Shown here: positions 8,285 to 16,781 of the stretch, piece by piece | How the letters are laid out: each line of letters begins with the position of its first letter | Numbering within the stretch: position 1 is the first letter of the stretch | Origin: Lentzea sp. NBRC 105346 | Lineage (GTDB): Bacteria; Actinomycetota; Actinomycetes; Mycobacteriales; Pseudonocardiaceae | Assembly: GCF_030269605.1 (NCBI RefSeq) | Contig: NZ_BSTQ01000013.1 | Coordinates: forward strand, 1-64,000 | Direction: 5' to 3' | Length of the DNA stretch: 64,000 bases | Translations under genes and position numbers: made by a program | Notes under the pieces: generated by a model | Databases searched by the model: none | Seen by the model: the letters and a program-made list of their open reading frames with translations, nothing else | Told to the model about the DNA's origin: nothing

Positions 8285-9265
8285 TCAGTTGCCCTTGCCG
8301 TAACCGCCGCCGACCGCTTCGGCGGCGATCTCCGCGTGCTCCTCGCCGTGCTCGGCGAGCCAGCGTTCGGCGTCGATCGCCGCGGAGCATCCCGATCCGG
8401 CGGCGGTGATGGCCTGGCGGTACGTGTGGTCGACGAGGTCGCCCGCGGCGAACACGCCGTCCAGGTTCGTGTAGGTGGTGCGGCCCTGCGTGACGACGTA
8501 ACCCTCGTCGTCGAGGTCGACCTGGCCGCGCACGAGCTCGCTGCGCGGGTCGTGGCCGATCGCCATGAACAGACCCGTCACCGGCAGCTCGGACACCTCG
8601 CCGGTGTTGGTGTTCTTCAGCTTCACCGCGGACACGGTGCCGTCACCCAGCACCTCGGTGACCTGCGAGTTCAGCTGCCACTTGATCTTGTCGTTGTTCC
8701 GCGCGCGCTCCAGCATGATCTTGGAGGCGCGGAACTCCTCACGGCGGTGGACGATCGTGACGGACTTGGCGAACTTGGTGAGGAACGTCGCCTCCTCCAT
8801 CGCCGAGTCACCGCCGCCGACCACGGCGATGTCGTGGTCGCGGAAGAAGAACCCGTCACAGGTGGCACACGAGGACACGCCGCGGCCGAGCAGCTCCTGC
8901 TCGCCGGGCACGTAGAGGTAGCGCGGCGCGGCGCCCATGGCGAGGATCACGGCCTTGGCCTCGTACTCCACGCCGTTCGCGGTGACCTTCTTCACGGCAC
9001 CGGTCAGGTCGACGGAGTCGACGTCCTCGGCGCGCAGCTCGGCGCCGAAGCGCTGGGCCTGCTCGCGCATCTGTTCCATGAGCTCGGGGCCCATGATGCC
9101 CTCGCGGAAACCGGGGTAGTTCTCGACCTCGGTGGTGGTCATCAGGGCGCCGCCGTACTGCGAGCCCTCGAACACCAGCGGTTCGAGCTGGGCACGAGCG
9201 GCGTAGACGGCGGCCGTGTACCCGGCCGGACCTGATCCGATGATGATCACGTTGCGCACGCTCAC
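8285..9265 (-). CDS. trxB: Thioredoxin-disulfide reductase
   Basis: FAD/NADPH flavoenzyme of 326 aa, the low-molecular-weight bacterial type. The N-terminal FAD-binding motif is IIIGSGPAGYTAAVYAARA, the redox-active dithiol is CATC in SSCATCDGFFF (about residue 135-145), the NADPH-binding motif is VVGGGDSAMEEA, and the C-terminal FAD contact is GVFAAGDLVD. It reduces thioredoxin from the next gene. The gap to the upstream anti-sigma gene is 79 nt, so it may also have its own promoter; in other actinomycetes trxBA is induced by disulfide stress. Confidence 0.96.
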   Translation of the reverse strand: MSVRNVIIIGSGPAGYTAAVYAARAQLEPLVFEGSQYGGALMTTTEVENYPGFREGIMGPELMEQMREQAQRFGAELRAEDVDSVDLTGAVKKVTANGVEYEAKAVILAMGAAPRYLYVPGEQELLGRGVSSCATCDGFFFRDHDIAVVGGGDSAMEEATFLTKFAKSVTIVHRREEFRASKIMLERARNNDKIKWQLNSQVTEVLGDGTVSAVKLKNTNTGEVSELPVTGLFMAIGHDPRSELVRGQVDLDDEGYVVTQGRTTYTNLDGVFAAGDLVDHTYRQAITAAGSGCSAAIDAERWLAEHGEEHAEIAAEAVGGGYGKGN

Positions 9266-9344
9266 GGCTCCAGCAACTCCTCGATCTCGTTGTCTGTCTC
9301 GCTCAACGCGATCGTAGGTGGCGCTAATTCCGTGAGATGCGCGA

Positions 9345-10091
9345 CTACCTCGTGGGCTTGATGGTGGTGTCCGCTATGACGCCCTGCGGGTTGTCCGGGC
9401 CGCACGTGTCCGGGTCCAGCACGACGATCCGGAACTGGCCGGGCGCGCCACCGGGCAGGATGGCCATCACCGCGGTCTTGCCCTTCAGGCTCACCGGGCT
9501 GATGCCGAGCGGCTTCGCCGTGCTGGTGATGCCGCCGCCCTTCAGACAGCCGGCCAGGCGGTCCTGGTTGTCCAGCGGACCGTAGTTCTGCGCCTTCAGC
9601 ACCTCGGGGACAGCCGCGGCGAACTCGCCCTCCTTGACCGCCAGGGGCGGCCCGCTGACGGGCTTGTCCGACGTCTGGGTCTGCTGTGCACCCGGCGGCT
9701 GGTCGGCGGTGTTGTTCTGGGGCGCGACCACCAGGGCGATGCCGATCGCCGCCGCGGCCGCCGCCAGCACGCCACCGCCGAGGCCCAGCCTGCGGTTCCG
9801 GCGCTTGCGGGCCTCGTCGAGCGACACGACCGGCGCTGCGGGCCTGGCTTCGGCCGCGAGCGCCGCGTCGATCCGGTCCGCCACCTCACGCGGCATCGGG
9901 ATCGGCGGCAGGTTGTGCAGGTCCATCACCGTGGCGTCGAGCGCCTCGAGTACCGCCCGCGCGTCCGGGTCGGCCATCACCCTCGGTCGCAGCTCGGCTT
10001 CGGTCCGTTCGTCGAGAACGCCCGCATGCAGGTCCGCGAGAAGGTCCAACGACCAGGGCGGATCAAGAGGCGTCCGCTCGGTGCCGGTCAT
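9345..10091 (-). CDS. Anti-sigma factor, RsmA (anti-SigM)-like
   Basis: Predicted single-pass membrane protein of 248 aa. The N-terminal ~65 residues (SLDLLADLHAGVLDERTEAELRP) resemble an anti-sigma/zinc-finger-like cytoplasmic domain but lack the HxxxCxxC zinc motif. After the basic DEARKRRNRRLGLG comes one hydrophobic span (about residues 95-117), then an extracytoplasmic domain with two cysteines (AGCLKGG and PDTCGPDN). The ATG at 10091 follows gggagg and overlaps the sigM stop (ATGA), so the pair is translationally coupled. Position and topology match Rv3912; the function as SigM inhibitor is inferred from this. Confidence 0.82.
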   Translation of the reverse strand: MTGTERTPLDPPWSLDLLADLHAGVLDERTEAELRPRVMADPDARAVLEALDATVMDLHNLPPIPMPREVADRIDAALAAEARPAAPVVSLDEARKRRNRRLGLGGGVLAAAAAAIGIALVVAPQNNTADQPPGAQQTQTSDKPVSGPPLAVKEGEFAAAVPEVLKAQNYGPLDNQDRLAGCLKGGGITSTAKPLGISPVSLKGKTAVMAILPGGAPGQFRIVVLDPDTCGPDNPQGVIADTTIKPTR

Positions 10092-10711
10092 CGGTCCTCC
10101 CACTGACGTCGCGGTTGCGCTTGCACATTCACACCGTCAGCTGGGACGTTCGCATCTGCGATCTGGTTCCGAAGGTGTCCGAGAACTTTCGCGAGCTTCG
10201 CGCGGCCCCGTGCGCAACGGCTCTTGACCGTGCCTTCCGCGATGCCGAGCAGCTGGGCGGTCTCGGCGACCGAGTACCCCTCGACGTCCACGAGGACGAT
10301 CGGCGCGCGCTGCTCCTCGGGCAGTTCGGCCAGCGCGTCCTGCACCATCAACCGCGTCTCCCGCTCGGACATCGCGTCACGCGGCGCGACCGGCTCTCCC
10401 GGACCCGCCTCGGGCAGGGGAACTGTTGGTCTTGTTTGTCGTCTCCTCATCCGGTCGAGGCACGCGTTGACCACGATCCGGTGAAGCCACGTGGTGACCT
10501 GTGACTCTGCGCGGAACGACGATGCCGCGCGGAAGGCCGAGATGAACGCCTCCTGCAGCGCGTCGGCCGCCTCCTCCGGATCCCGGAGGGTCCGCAGCGC
10601 CACCGCCCACATCCGGTCGCGGTGGCGTTTCACCAGCTCCGAGAACGCGTAGGGGTCACCTGCGGCGTGGGCCGAGATGAGGTCGGCGTCGGAACTGGCT
10701 GCGGCAGTCAC
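10088..10711 (-). CDS. sigM: ECF RNA polymerase sigma factor SigM
   Basis: Extracytoplasmic-function sigma factor of 207 aa. Region 2 is seen in FSELVKRHRDRMWAVALRTL, then EEAADALQEAFISAFRAA and TTWLHRIVVNACLDRMRRR; region 4 is LPEEQRAPIVLVDVEGYSVAETAQLLG followed by EGTVKSRCARGRAKL. It directs RNA polymerase to stress promoters and is probably held by the membrane anti-sigma factor encoded next. The order sigM-anti-sigma-trxB-trxA-cwlM equals Rv3911-Rv3915, supporting the symbol. The regulon is not visible here. Confidence 0.9.
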   Translation of the reverse strand: MTAAASSDADLISAHAAGDPYAFSELVKRHRDRMWAVALRTLRDPEEAADALQEAFISAFRAASSFRAESQVTTWLHRIVVNACLDRMRRRQTRPTVPLPEAGPGEPVAPRDAMSERETRLMVQDALAELPEEQRAPIVLVDVEGYSVAETAQLLGIAEGTVKSRCARGRAKLAKVLGHLRNQIADANVPADGVNVQAQPRRQWEDR

Positions 10712-10767
10712 GACGGGAGGATAACGCTCGTGATCATGCCGTATCGGATGGGTCTAACCCGATCAGG

Positions 10768-12288
10768 TCACTGAGCTCGGGTGTAGAGGATCTCGCGGAT
10801 TTCGGACTGGTTCTCGCCCGTGCCCTTGTTCGACAGCTGTGTGATCCAGATCAGCACGTGCTGCGTCGGCTCGTAGTCGCCGAGCTGGATCTGCGTCTGC
10901 CCCGCCGACAGCTCGGCCGACGCGATCACCTTCGTCTCCTCCAGCGGCGCGTCCGCGGCGGAGGCGACCCGGATCTCGACCTTGGTGCCCTTCGAGGGCG
11001 AGGTGATCGTGATCGACGCCAGCCGGGCCGGCTCCGCGAACGACGCCATCAGCCCGATGCCGGGCTTCATCGCCGGGAACGGCTGGAAGTAGTTGTCGGT
11101 CCGCCAGAACGTATTGCCGTTGTTGTCGACGGCGCGGTTGGCGTCCCGCTGGTTGTCGGGCTGGTTGGTGACGTCGTAGACGCCGATCGACGCGGGCTGC
11201 GCGGGACCGGCCGGCGTGGGCGCCTCGGCGCTGCTCTGGCCGCTCGGCACGGTCTGGCCGATCACGACCGTCGGGCCGCCGCCCTTGGACGGCTCGTCGC
11301 TGAAGAAGCCGACGATCTGCACCGCGAGCCACACGATCACGCCCAGCGTCGCCAACGCCAGCACGCCGACGCTGATCAGCAGCTTCTTGCGCTGCTCCTT
11401 GTTCTGTACGGGACGCTGGGTCGTCCACACCACGTCGTCGTCGGCGTCCTTGGACACCGCCGGGATGAGCGCGGTCTCGGCCTCCTCGGCCGCGATCTGG
11501 TCCAGCACCTGCAGGATCGCCGCGGACGTCCGGATGCCGCCGACGCTGGTGTCCTCCAGCGATCGCACGGCCACCGACGACAACTCGTGCGGCAGGTACG
11601 GGTGCAGCGTGCTCGGTGCGACGACGGAGCCGTCCGGGCCGGTGGGCGCCGGCTGGATGTCCGTCGGGCCGCCCGGCAGCGCCCAGCGGCCGGTGAGCAG
11701 CAGGTACAGGATCGCGCCCAGGCCCTTGACGTCGTCGCGCGCGATGGCGTCCGGGCGCGGGCCGGGGAACGCCAGGCGCAGGCGGCCGTCCGACGTGACG
11801 CGGATGCGCTGGGGGTGGTCCGCGCCGAGCACCAGGCCGGCGTGGTGGGCGCCCTCGATGGCGGCGCCCAGCGGCTCCAGCAGCCGGGTCGCGGCGCCCG
11901 CCGGCAGCGGGCCCTCCGCGATGAGGTCCATCAGGTCCGTGCCCTGCGTCCACTCCGCGACGACCATGCCGAGGATGCCCTCGCCCGGCTGGATGCCGTT
12001 GCCCGGAGTGAGTACGTCGATCACCCGTGAGACGCCGGGGTGCGTGAACGACGCCGCGTGCATCGCGCGTTCGACGGTTCGGCGGGCGCGGCCCGCGGCC
12101 TCGGTGTCCGAGAGGTCGCCGAGCATGATCGTGAGGGCGACGTCGCGGTTGAGCTGACCGTCGCGTGCGCGCCACAGTTCGGCGTGGGATCGGTCGTCGG
12201 TTCCGGACTTCGCGAGCAGCCGGTAGCGACCACCACCGATGACGCCGCCTGCCAGAAGGGCGGCGTTCGTTCCGCTACTCACGGGCAC
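10768..12288 (-). CDS. MurJ-associated pseudokinase with extracellular discoidin-like domain
   Basis: A 506-aa protein with an N-terminal Ser/Thr-kinase-like domain (about 1-270), a juxtamembrane acidic/basic linker, one membrane span (about 300-320, LLISVGVLALATLGVIVWLA) and an extracytoplasmic beta-sandwich-like domain (about 365-506, from ASIGVYDVTNQPDNQRD). The kinase fold lacks key residues: the beta-3 lysine site reads VALTIM, the catalytic loop has no HRD, and no DFG is visible, so it should not phosphorylate. In Mycobacterium MurJ (Rv3910) these parts are fused to the C terminus of the flippase, and the phosphorylated pseudokinase recruits FhaA. Here the domain is a separate gene 31 nt after murJ. 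The function as a MurJ regulator is inferred. Confidence 0.85.
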   Translation of the reverse strand: MPVSSGTNAALLAGGVIGGGRYRLLAKSGTDDRSHAELWRARDGQLNRDVALTIMLGDLSDTEAAGRARRTVERAMHAASFTHPGVSRVIDVLTPGNGIQPGEGILGMVVAEWTQGTDLMDLIAEGPLPAGAATRLLEPLGAAIEGAHHAGLVLGADHPQRIRVTSDGRLRLAFPGPRPDAIARDDVKGLGAILYLLLTGRWALPGGPTDIQPAPTGPDGSVVAPSTLHPYLPHELSSVAVRSLEDTSVGGIRTSAAILQVLDQIAAEEAETALIPAVSKDADDDVVWTTQRPVQNKEQRKKLLISVGVLALATLGVIVWLAVQIVGFFSDEPSKGGGPTVVIGQTVPSGQSSAEAPTPAGPAQPASIGVYDVTNQPDNQRDANRAVDNNGNTFWRTDNYFQPFPAMKPGIGLMASFAEPARLASITITSPSKGTKVEIRVASAADAPLEETKVIASAELSAGQTQIQLGDYEPTQHVLIWITQLSNKGTGENQSEIREILYTRAQ

Positions 12289-12319
12289 GAGGGTACGTCA
12301 AGGTCATCACGGGTCTGAG

Positions 12320-13951
12320 TCACCGCCGCCGTACCAACCGGATGATCTTGTCGACCGCCGGTTTCAGCTCCGGCACACGGAAGACGGCCAGCAAACCGAA
12401 GCTGAGACCCAGGACGATCAACGATTCGACGACGACCTTGACCCAGGCCGCGGAGACCGGACTGGTGATCCCGAGCACCGAGATCAGGCCTTTGGCCGCA
12501 CCCATTGCGACCGCGCAAGCGATTGCGGACGCCACGACGGTGAGGCAGACGGTCCAGACCGTGTAGCCCGTGCGGAGCCTGCCCAGGCGGATCCGCAGCC
12601 ACACCTGGCCGACGATCGCGCCGACCACGAAGCTCAGCGACATCGCGACGGACACGCCGACCGCCAGCTCGTCGGCCTCCGCGTTGGCGAGGAACCAATA
12701 GCAGGCCGCCACGCGGAACGCGACCATGATCGCGTTGATCAGGGTGGGCGTGCGGGAGTCCTTGAGCGCGTAGAAGACGCGCAGCTGCATCATCGTGATC
12801 GCGAACGGCACCAGGCCGAACGCCGACAGCGCCAGCGCGATGCCGACCTGCTCGGCCGACGCAGACGAGTTCTTGCCGAACGTGAACAGCACGATGCCGA
12901 TCGCCGGACCAGCGATGGTCATCAGCGCCGAGATGGGCATCAGCAGCACGGACGACATCCGGTTGCCGAACGCGAGGTCGCGGATGAGCGCGTCGTTGTC
13001 GTGGTCTGCAGCCGCCCGGCTCATCCGCGGCATCAACGCGGTCAGCAGCGAGACGCCCAGCACGCCGTACGGCACCTGGGACAGCAGCCACGCGTACGTG
13101 AAGATCGAGACGCTGCCCTTGGTGCCCTGGCTGGCGACCTGCAGCGTCACGACCATGCCGACCTGGCTGACGATCGTGTACAGCAGCACCCACATCGCCA
13201 GGCCGCCGAACTCGGAGAGCCGCCGGTCCCAGCCCCAGTGCCAGCGGAACCGGAACCCGCTGCGCAGCAGCGACGGCACCATCACAGCCGTCTGGACGGC
13301 GACACCGAGCGCGGTGCCGATGCCGAGCACGAGCACCTTGACGTCGCCCATGTGCACGGGGTTCAGCGAGATCTCACCGGGCACGATCATGTACACGGCG
13401 ATCGTGGCGATCACGACGACGTTGTTCATCACCGGCGCCCACGCGGGCGGTCCGAAGATCTCCTTGGCGTTCAGCACCGCGCCCAGCAGTGCCGACAGCC
13501 CGTAGAAGATGATGCCCGGCAGGATCAGGTAGGCGAACAGAGTCGCCAGCTCGGCGTTCGCCGTGGTGTCGTCCATGTAGAGCCGGGTCAGCGCGGGGGC
13601 CAGCGCCACCGACACGGCCGTCGCGACGGCCAGCAGGACGGTGCCCATGGTGATCATCCACTGGGCGTACGACTCGCCGCGGTCCTCGTCTTCCTTCTGC
13701 GCGCGCACCAGCAACGGAATCGCGATGCTGGTCAGCACGCCACCGAGCAGCAGCTCGTTGATCACCGTGGGCAGCGTGTTCGCCACCGTGTAGGAGTCGA
13801 GCGCTTCACCGATCGCGAGCGCGGACGCCAGCATCAGCTTGGCCAGCAGGCCGGTGACTCGGCTGACGATGGTCGCGATCGCCATTCCCCCGCTGGCGCG
13901 GGCGACGGACTTGGGCTGCTGTTCCGGCGTGGTGACCGTCTCGCTGCTCAA
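12320..13951 (-). CDS. murJ: Lipid II flippase MurJ (MviN)
   Basis: Polytopic MOP-superfamily transporter of 543 aa that moves lipid II across the membrane for peptidoglycan synthesis. The N-terminal signature is ATIVSRVTGLLAKLMLASAL followed by ALDSYTVANTLPTVINELLLGG, typical of MviN. About 14 hydrophobic segments follow and the protein ends in a basic tail. The C-terminal pseudokinase of the mycobacterial homologue is missing and is encoded next. The ATG at 13951 overlaps the stop of the DUF6049 gene (ATGA), matching the Rv3909-Rv3910 neighbourhood. Confidence 0.95.
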   Translation of the reverse strand: MSSETVTTPEQQPKSVARASGGMAIATIVSRVTGLLAKLMLASALAIGEALDSYTVANTLPTVINELLLGGVLTSIAIPLLVRAQKEDEDRGESYAQWMITMGTVLLAVATAVSVALAPALTRLYMDDTTANAELATLFAYLILPGIIFYGLSALLGAVLNAKEIFGPPAWAPVMNNVVVIATIAVYMIVPGEISLNPVHMGDVKVLVLGIGTALGVAVQTAVMVPSLLRSGFRFRWHWGWDRRLSEFGGLAMWVLLYTIVSQVGMVVTLQVASQGTKGSVSIFTYAWLLSQVPYGVLGVSLLTALMPRMSRAAADHDNDALIRDLAFGNRMSSVLLMPISALMTIAGPAIGIVLFTFGKNSSASAEQVGIALALSAFGLVPFAITMMQLRVFYALKDSRTPTLINAIMVAFRVAACYWFLANAEADELAVGVSVAMSLSFVVGAIVGQVWLRIRLGRLRTGYTVWTVCLTVVASAIACAVAMGAAKGLISVLGITSPVSAAWVKVVVESLIVLGLSFGLLAVFRVPELKPAVDKIIRLVRRR

Positions 13952-16227
13952 CTGGTGCTCGACTTCTCCGGTGTGACGGACTCGATTTCGGGTGCCTCAC
14001 GGGCCTCGCGGGCGGTGCGCACGCGGCGGTAGATGCGCCGTCCCGAGAGCAGCACCAGCGCGATCGCCGCGGTGGCGGTGATGACCACGGTGATGGTGCC
14101 GTAGGCCGAGGAGGACACCTCAAGCTTGACGGTGTCACCGAGCGCGACGCCGTCCGGGGTGGTGAGCCGGACGTTCACGCTGAACCGCCCGGAGCGCAGC
14201 ACGTCGACGGGCACGCGGACGAGGCGTTCACCGCGCGCGGGCATCACCTGGTCGTTGAGCTCGCGCGGGCGGATGCCCGGCGTGTCCGCGACGACGATGC
14301 GCACGGTGATCCGCACGTCGAGCTTGTTGGTGATGGTCACCGGGATCGGGCTGTCGCCGGAGCCCAGCAGGATCGGGCTGTTCTGCGGGGTGATCGTCAC
14401 CTGGCTCTGCAGCGTGTCGATCTCGTTCAGGCTGATGTCCGCGGCACTGCGCGCGCCGGCCTCGTTGGACCGCCACGCGCCGGAGACGGCCCGCAGCAGG
14501 GCGAGTCGCAGCGGCTGGACCAGGTCGTCGGGCTTGGACGACCCGCTGTCCGCCTGCTCCATCTGCTTGCGCATGCCCTCCAACGTCGCCCACTGGCGGG
14601 AGACGGAGCTGACGACCGTCGGGGAGATCTCCCGAGCGCCGGCCTCGACCGGGTAGCTGACCTTGCCGCCCTGCGCCGCCGGCGGGGTCGTGAACAGCTC
14701 GCTGAGGCTCGTCTGCACGGCGTATCCGCCGGTGAAGAGCTTCTGGGCGGTGCCGAGGAACTCGGTCATCTCCGTGACCGGCGCGTTCCACCGGCGCGGC
14801 GGCGCGATGACGACGTTGCGGCCGTCGCCCTGGAACCCGGTCCGGAAGACGAGCGCGGCCAGCGCGTTCTGCACCGACACCGGCTGGTTCTCCACGGGCG
14901 TGGTGACCCCGCCGAGCGTGCGCGACCGGTCGACGCCGCCCTGCAGTGCGTCGGACACCATCGCGTCCAGCCGGGTCGCGGTCACCTTCTTGACCGAGTC
15001 GAGCGTCACGGGCGCGGTGCCCGGCGTGTCGGTGAGCCCGGACGGATCCAGGATCAGCGACTTCACGTCCTGGGTGATGAGCGTGTCGTAGGTCTGCTGG
15101 TCGATCACGCCGTCCTCGGGCCACGCGACGTCCGGCAGCGGCTGCGTCTCCAGCACCTCGCGCACGACGTCCGCGCCCTTGACCGCGAGCTTGCCGAGGT
15201 CGGTGAGCTTCGCCCGGGACAACGCGACGAGGTCCGCGTCGGCGTCCGGCAGTGCGATCACGCAGCGGCCCGACGTGGCGACCTTGAGGCGGTCCAGCCA
15301 CAGGGCGGCCTCGTCCTTGCCCTTGCCCTCCGCGCCGTTGACCTCGTATCCGGTGCTCATCGCCTTGACCGTGCGCAGCAGGTCCGGGTCGACCGCGAGG
15401 CACAGCGACGTGCTCATCGACTGCGCCGCGGACTCGTAGGCCTGCAGCAGGCTGTAGAGGCGGCCGCCGACCGAGAGCGACCCGGTCAGCTCGTCGTCCA
15501 CGAGCTCCGAGGAACCCTTGGCGCCGGCGTGCTCCATGCGCGGCCGGTCGGCGAGCGGCCACAGCACGGTGACCTTGGCGGGCGTGGCGGGCTTGTCCTT
15601 CGACGCGGCACCGGGCACGCCCAGCACCGGCAGCAGCGTGCTCAGCGCGGCGAGCCGCGCCTGACCGCCGAAGTCCGGCTTGCCGTTGACGTTGGCGAGG
15701 ATCGGGTAGATGCCCGGCTCGTCGATCGCCAGCGACGTCGACTCCGGCCCGCGCAGCGGCACCTCGAGGCTGAAGCTCCTGCTGTCACCGGGCTGCAGCA
15801 CGTCCGCGATCTGCGTGAACTTCGGCTGGATGAACTCCGCGGCGGCCGGCTCGCGCAACGCGTTGCGCACGTCCTCCTCGGTCTTCAGCGCCTCCCCGCG
15901 CTCCAGCCGCAGCACCACGTTGTCGATCTTGCGATCGCCGACGTTGACGACCTTGCCGGAGATGGTGATCGTCGGTGCGGAGTCGCTGAGCACGACCCGC
16001 TGACTGAGTGTGGCCACCTCGAGCCGGAGGAACTGCGGCGGCTGCTGGCCGGGTTGCGCGGAGGCCTGACGGGTCGCCCAGACCTGAGTCGCGGGCACGG
16101 GTGTGAACGGGAGCCCGTCGGATTCCGGCTGGGCGAACCCGGCGGCTGTCGCCGGAGCGACGGTCCAGAAGAGGAACCCCGCGACCGCGGCCGTGCTGAG
16201 CAGTTTCCTGCTGGACAGCTTCCTCAC
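13948..16227 (-). CDS. DUF6049 family secreted membrane-anchored protein
   Basis: Large exported protein of 759 aa, homologous by position and layout to Rv3909. After GTG at 16227 comes a signal sequence (KLLSTAAVAGFLFWTVAPATA, ending AAGFAQ). A long extracytoplasmic region with Ig-like segments near both ends (TITISGKVVNVGDRKIDNV; PILLGSGDSPIPVTI) follows, and a C-terminal membrane span (about 715-740, ITVVITATAAIALVLLSG) with a short basic cytosolic tail. Its start overlaps the Nudix stop (GTGA) and its end overlaps murJ (ATGA), so it belongs to a tightly coupled cell-wall operon. The biochemical role is unknown; a part in MurJ-linked envelope assembly is inference. Confidence 0.85.
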   Translation of the reverse strand: MRKLSSRKLLSTAAVAGFLFWTVAPATAAGFAQPESDGLPFTPVPATQVWATRQASAQPGQQPPQFLRLEVATLSQRVVLSDSAPTITISGKVVNVGDRKIDNVVLRLERGEALKTEEDVRNALREPAAAEFIQPKFTQIADVLQPGDSRSFSLEVPLRGPESTSLAIDEPGIYPILANVNGKPDFGGQARLAALSTLLPVLGVPGAASKDKPATPAKVTVLWPLADRPRMEHAGAKGSSELVDDELTGSLSVGGRLYSLLQAYESAAQSMSTSLCLAVDPDLLRTVKAMSTGYEVNGAEGKGKDEAALWLDRLKVATSGRCVIALPDADADLVALSRAKLTDLGKLAVKGADVVREVLETQPLPDVAWPEDGVIDQQTYDTLITQDVKSLILDPSGLTDTPGTAPVTLDSVKKVTATRLDAMVSDALQGGVDRSRTLGGVTTPVENQPVSVQNALAALVFRTGFQGDGRNVVIAPPRRWNAPVTEMTEFLGTAQKLFTGGYAVQTSLSELFTTPPAAQGGKVSYPVEAGAREISPTVVSSVSRQWATLEGMRKQMEQADSGSSKPDDLVQPLRLALLRAVSGAWRSNEAGARSAADISLNEIDTLQSQVTITPQNSPILLGSGDSPIPVTITNKLDVRITVRIVVADTPGIRPRELNDQVMPARGERLVRVPVDVLRSGRFSVNVRLTTPDGVALGDTVKLEVSSSAYGTITVVITATAAIALVLLSGRRIYRRVRTAREAREAPEIESVTPEKSSTS

Positions 16228-16739
16228 GCCAACTCCGCTCCGTTCGGGGAACGGTCGGCGAGCAGTTCGGCGGCTCGGCGGACCAGGCGGCGCTCGTCGG
16301 CATACGCGAGTCGCTCGTCCAGCTCGCCGAGTGGCACCCACGCCACCTCGGTGACCTCCACGTCTTCGTCGGAAAGCTCTCCGCCCAGCGCCTCGAGGAG
16401 GAAGTGATGGACGGTCTTGTGCACCCTGCGGTCGTCCGCGACGAACCAGTAGTCGATGGACCCGAGCGGGTGAAGGACCCTGCTATGAATACCGGTCTCC
16501 TCGGCGACCTCGCGCACCGCGGTCTCCTCGGCCGTCTCACCAGCCTCGATGTGACCCTTGGGCAACGACCACAGCAGCTTGCCCCTGCGGTCGAGCCGGC
16601 CGATCACGGCTGCCCGCTGATCGGCGTCGAGGACGAGACCACCCGCGGAGGTCTCGTCCACCGTCTTCAGCCTGCGACCCCGGCGCCTCTTGCGGCGCCC
16701 CGGCTTGGTACCTCCAGAACGACCGGCTGACGGGGGCAT
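16224..16739 (-). CDS. Nudix hydrolase, MutT4-like
   Basis: Nudix hydrolase of 171 aa that would cleave a nucleoside-diphosphate-linked substrate using Mg2+. The Nudix box runs from GHIEAGET to REVAEETGI (about residues 61-83) with the required REVAEE glutamates. The N-terminal ~25 residues are strongly basic (GGTKPGRRKRRRGRRLK), as in Rv3908 (MutT4), the syntenic mycobacterial gene. Start ATG at 16739; longer frames upstream would run into the divergent gene. It is the first gene of the DUF6049-murJ-pseudokinase operon and is divergent from the CCA-adding enzyme. The substrate is not determined. Confidence 0.88.
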   Translation of the reverse strand: MPPSAGRSGGTKPGRRKRRRGRRLKTVDETSAGGLVLDADQRAAVIGRLDRRGKLLWSLPKGHIEAGETAEETAVREVAEETGIHSRVLHPLGSIDYWFVADDRRVHKTVHHFLLEALGGELSDEDVEVTEVAWVPLGELDERLAYADERRLVRRAAELLADRSPNGAELA

Positions 16740-16749
16740 ACGGCCGATC

Positions 16750-16770
16750 GTACTTACGGCAGGTAAGTAC
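16750..16770. promoter_or_regulatory. Perfect inverted repeat in divergent promoter
   Basis: GTACTTAC-ggcag-GTAAGTAC lies in the 42 bp between the Nudix and CCA-adding enzyme starts, 11-12 bp from each start codon. Its position suggests an operator shared by both genes; the cognate regulator is unknown. Confidence 0.65.
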
Positions 16771-16781
16771 GCTGGCTTCTC

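Noticed and set aside
12239..14032. A long plus-strand frame antisense to murJ
   Set aside because: His/Arg/Gln-rich composition and no motif; murJ is a clear match in this region.
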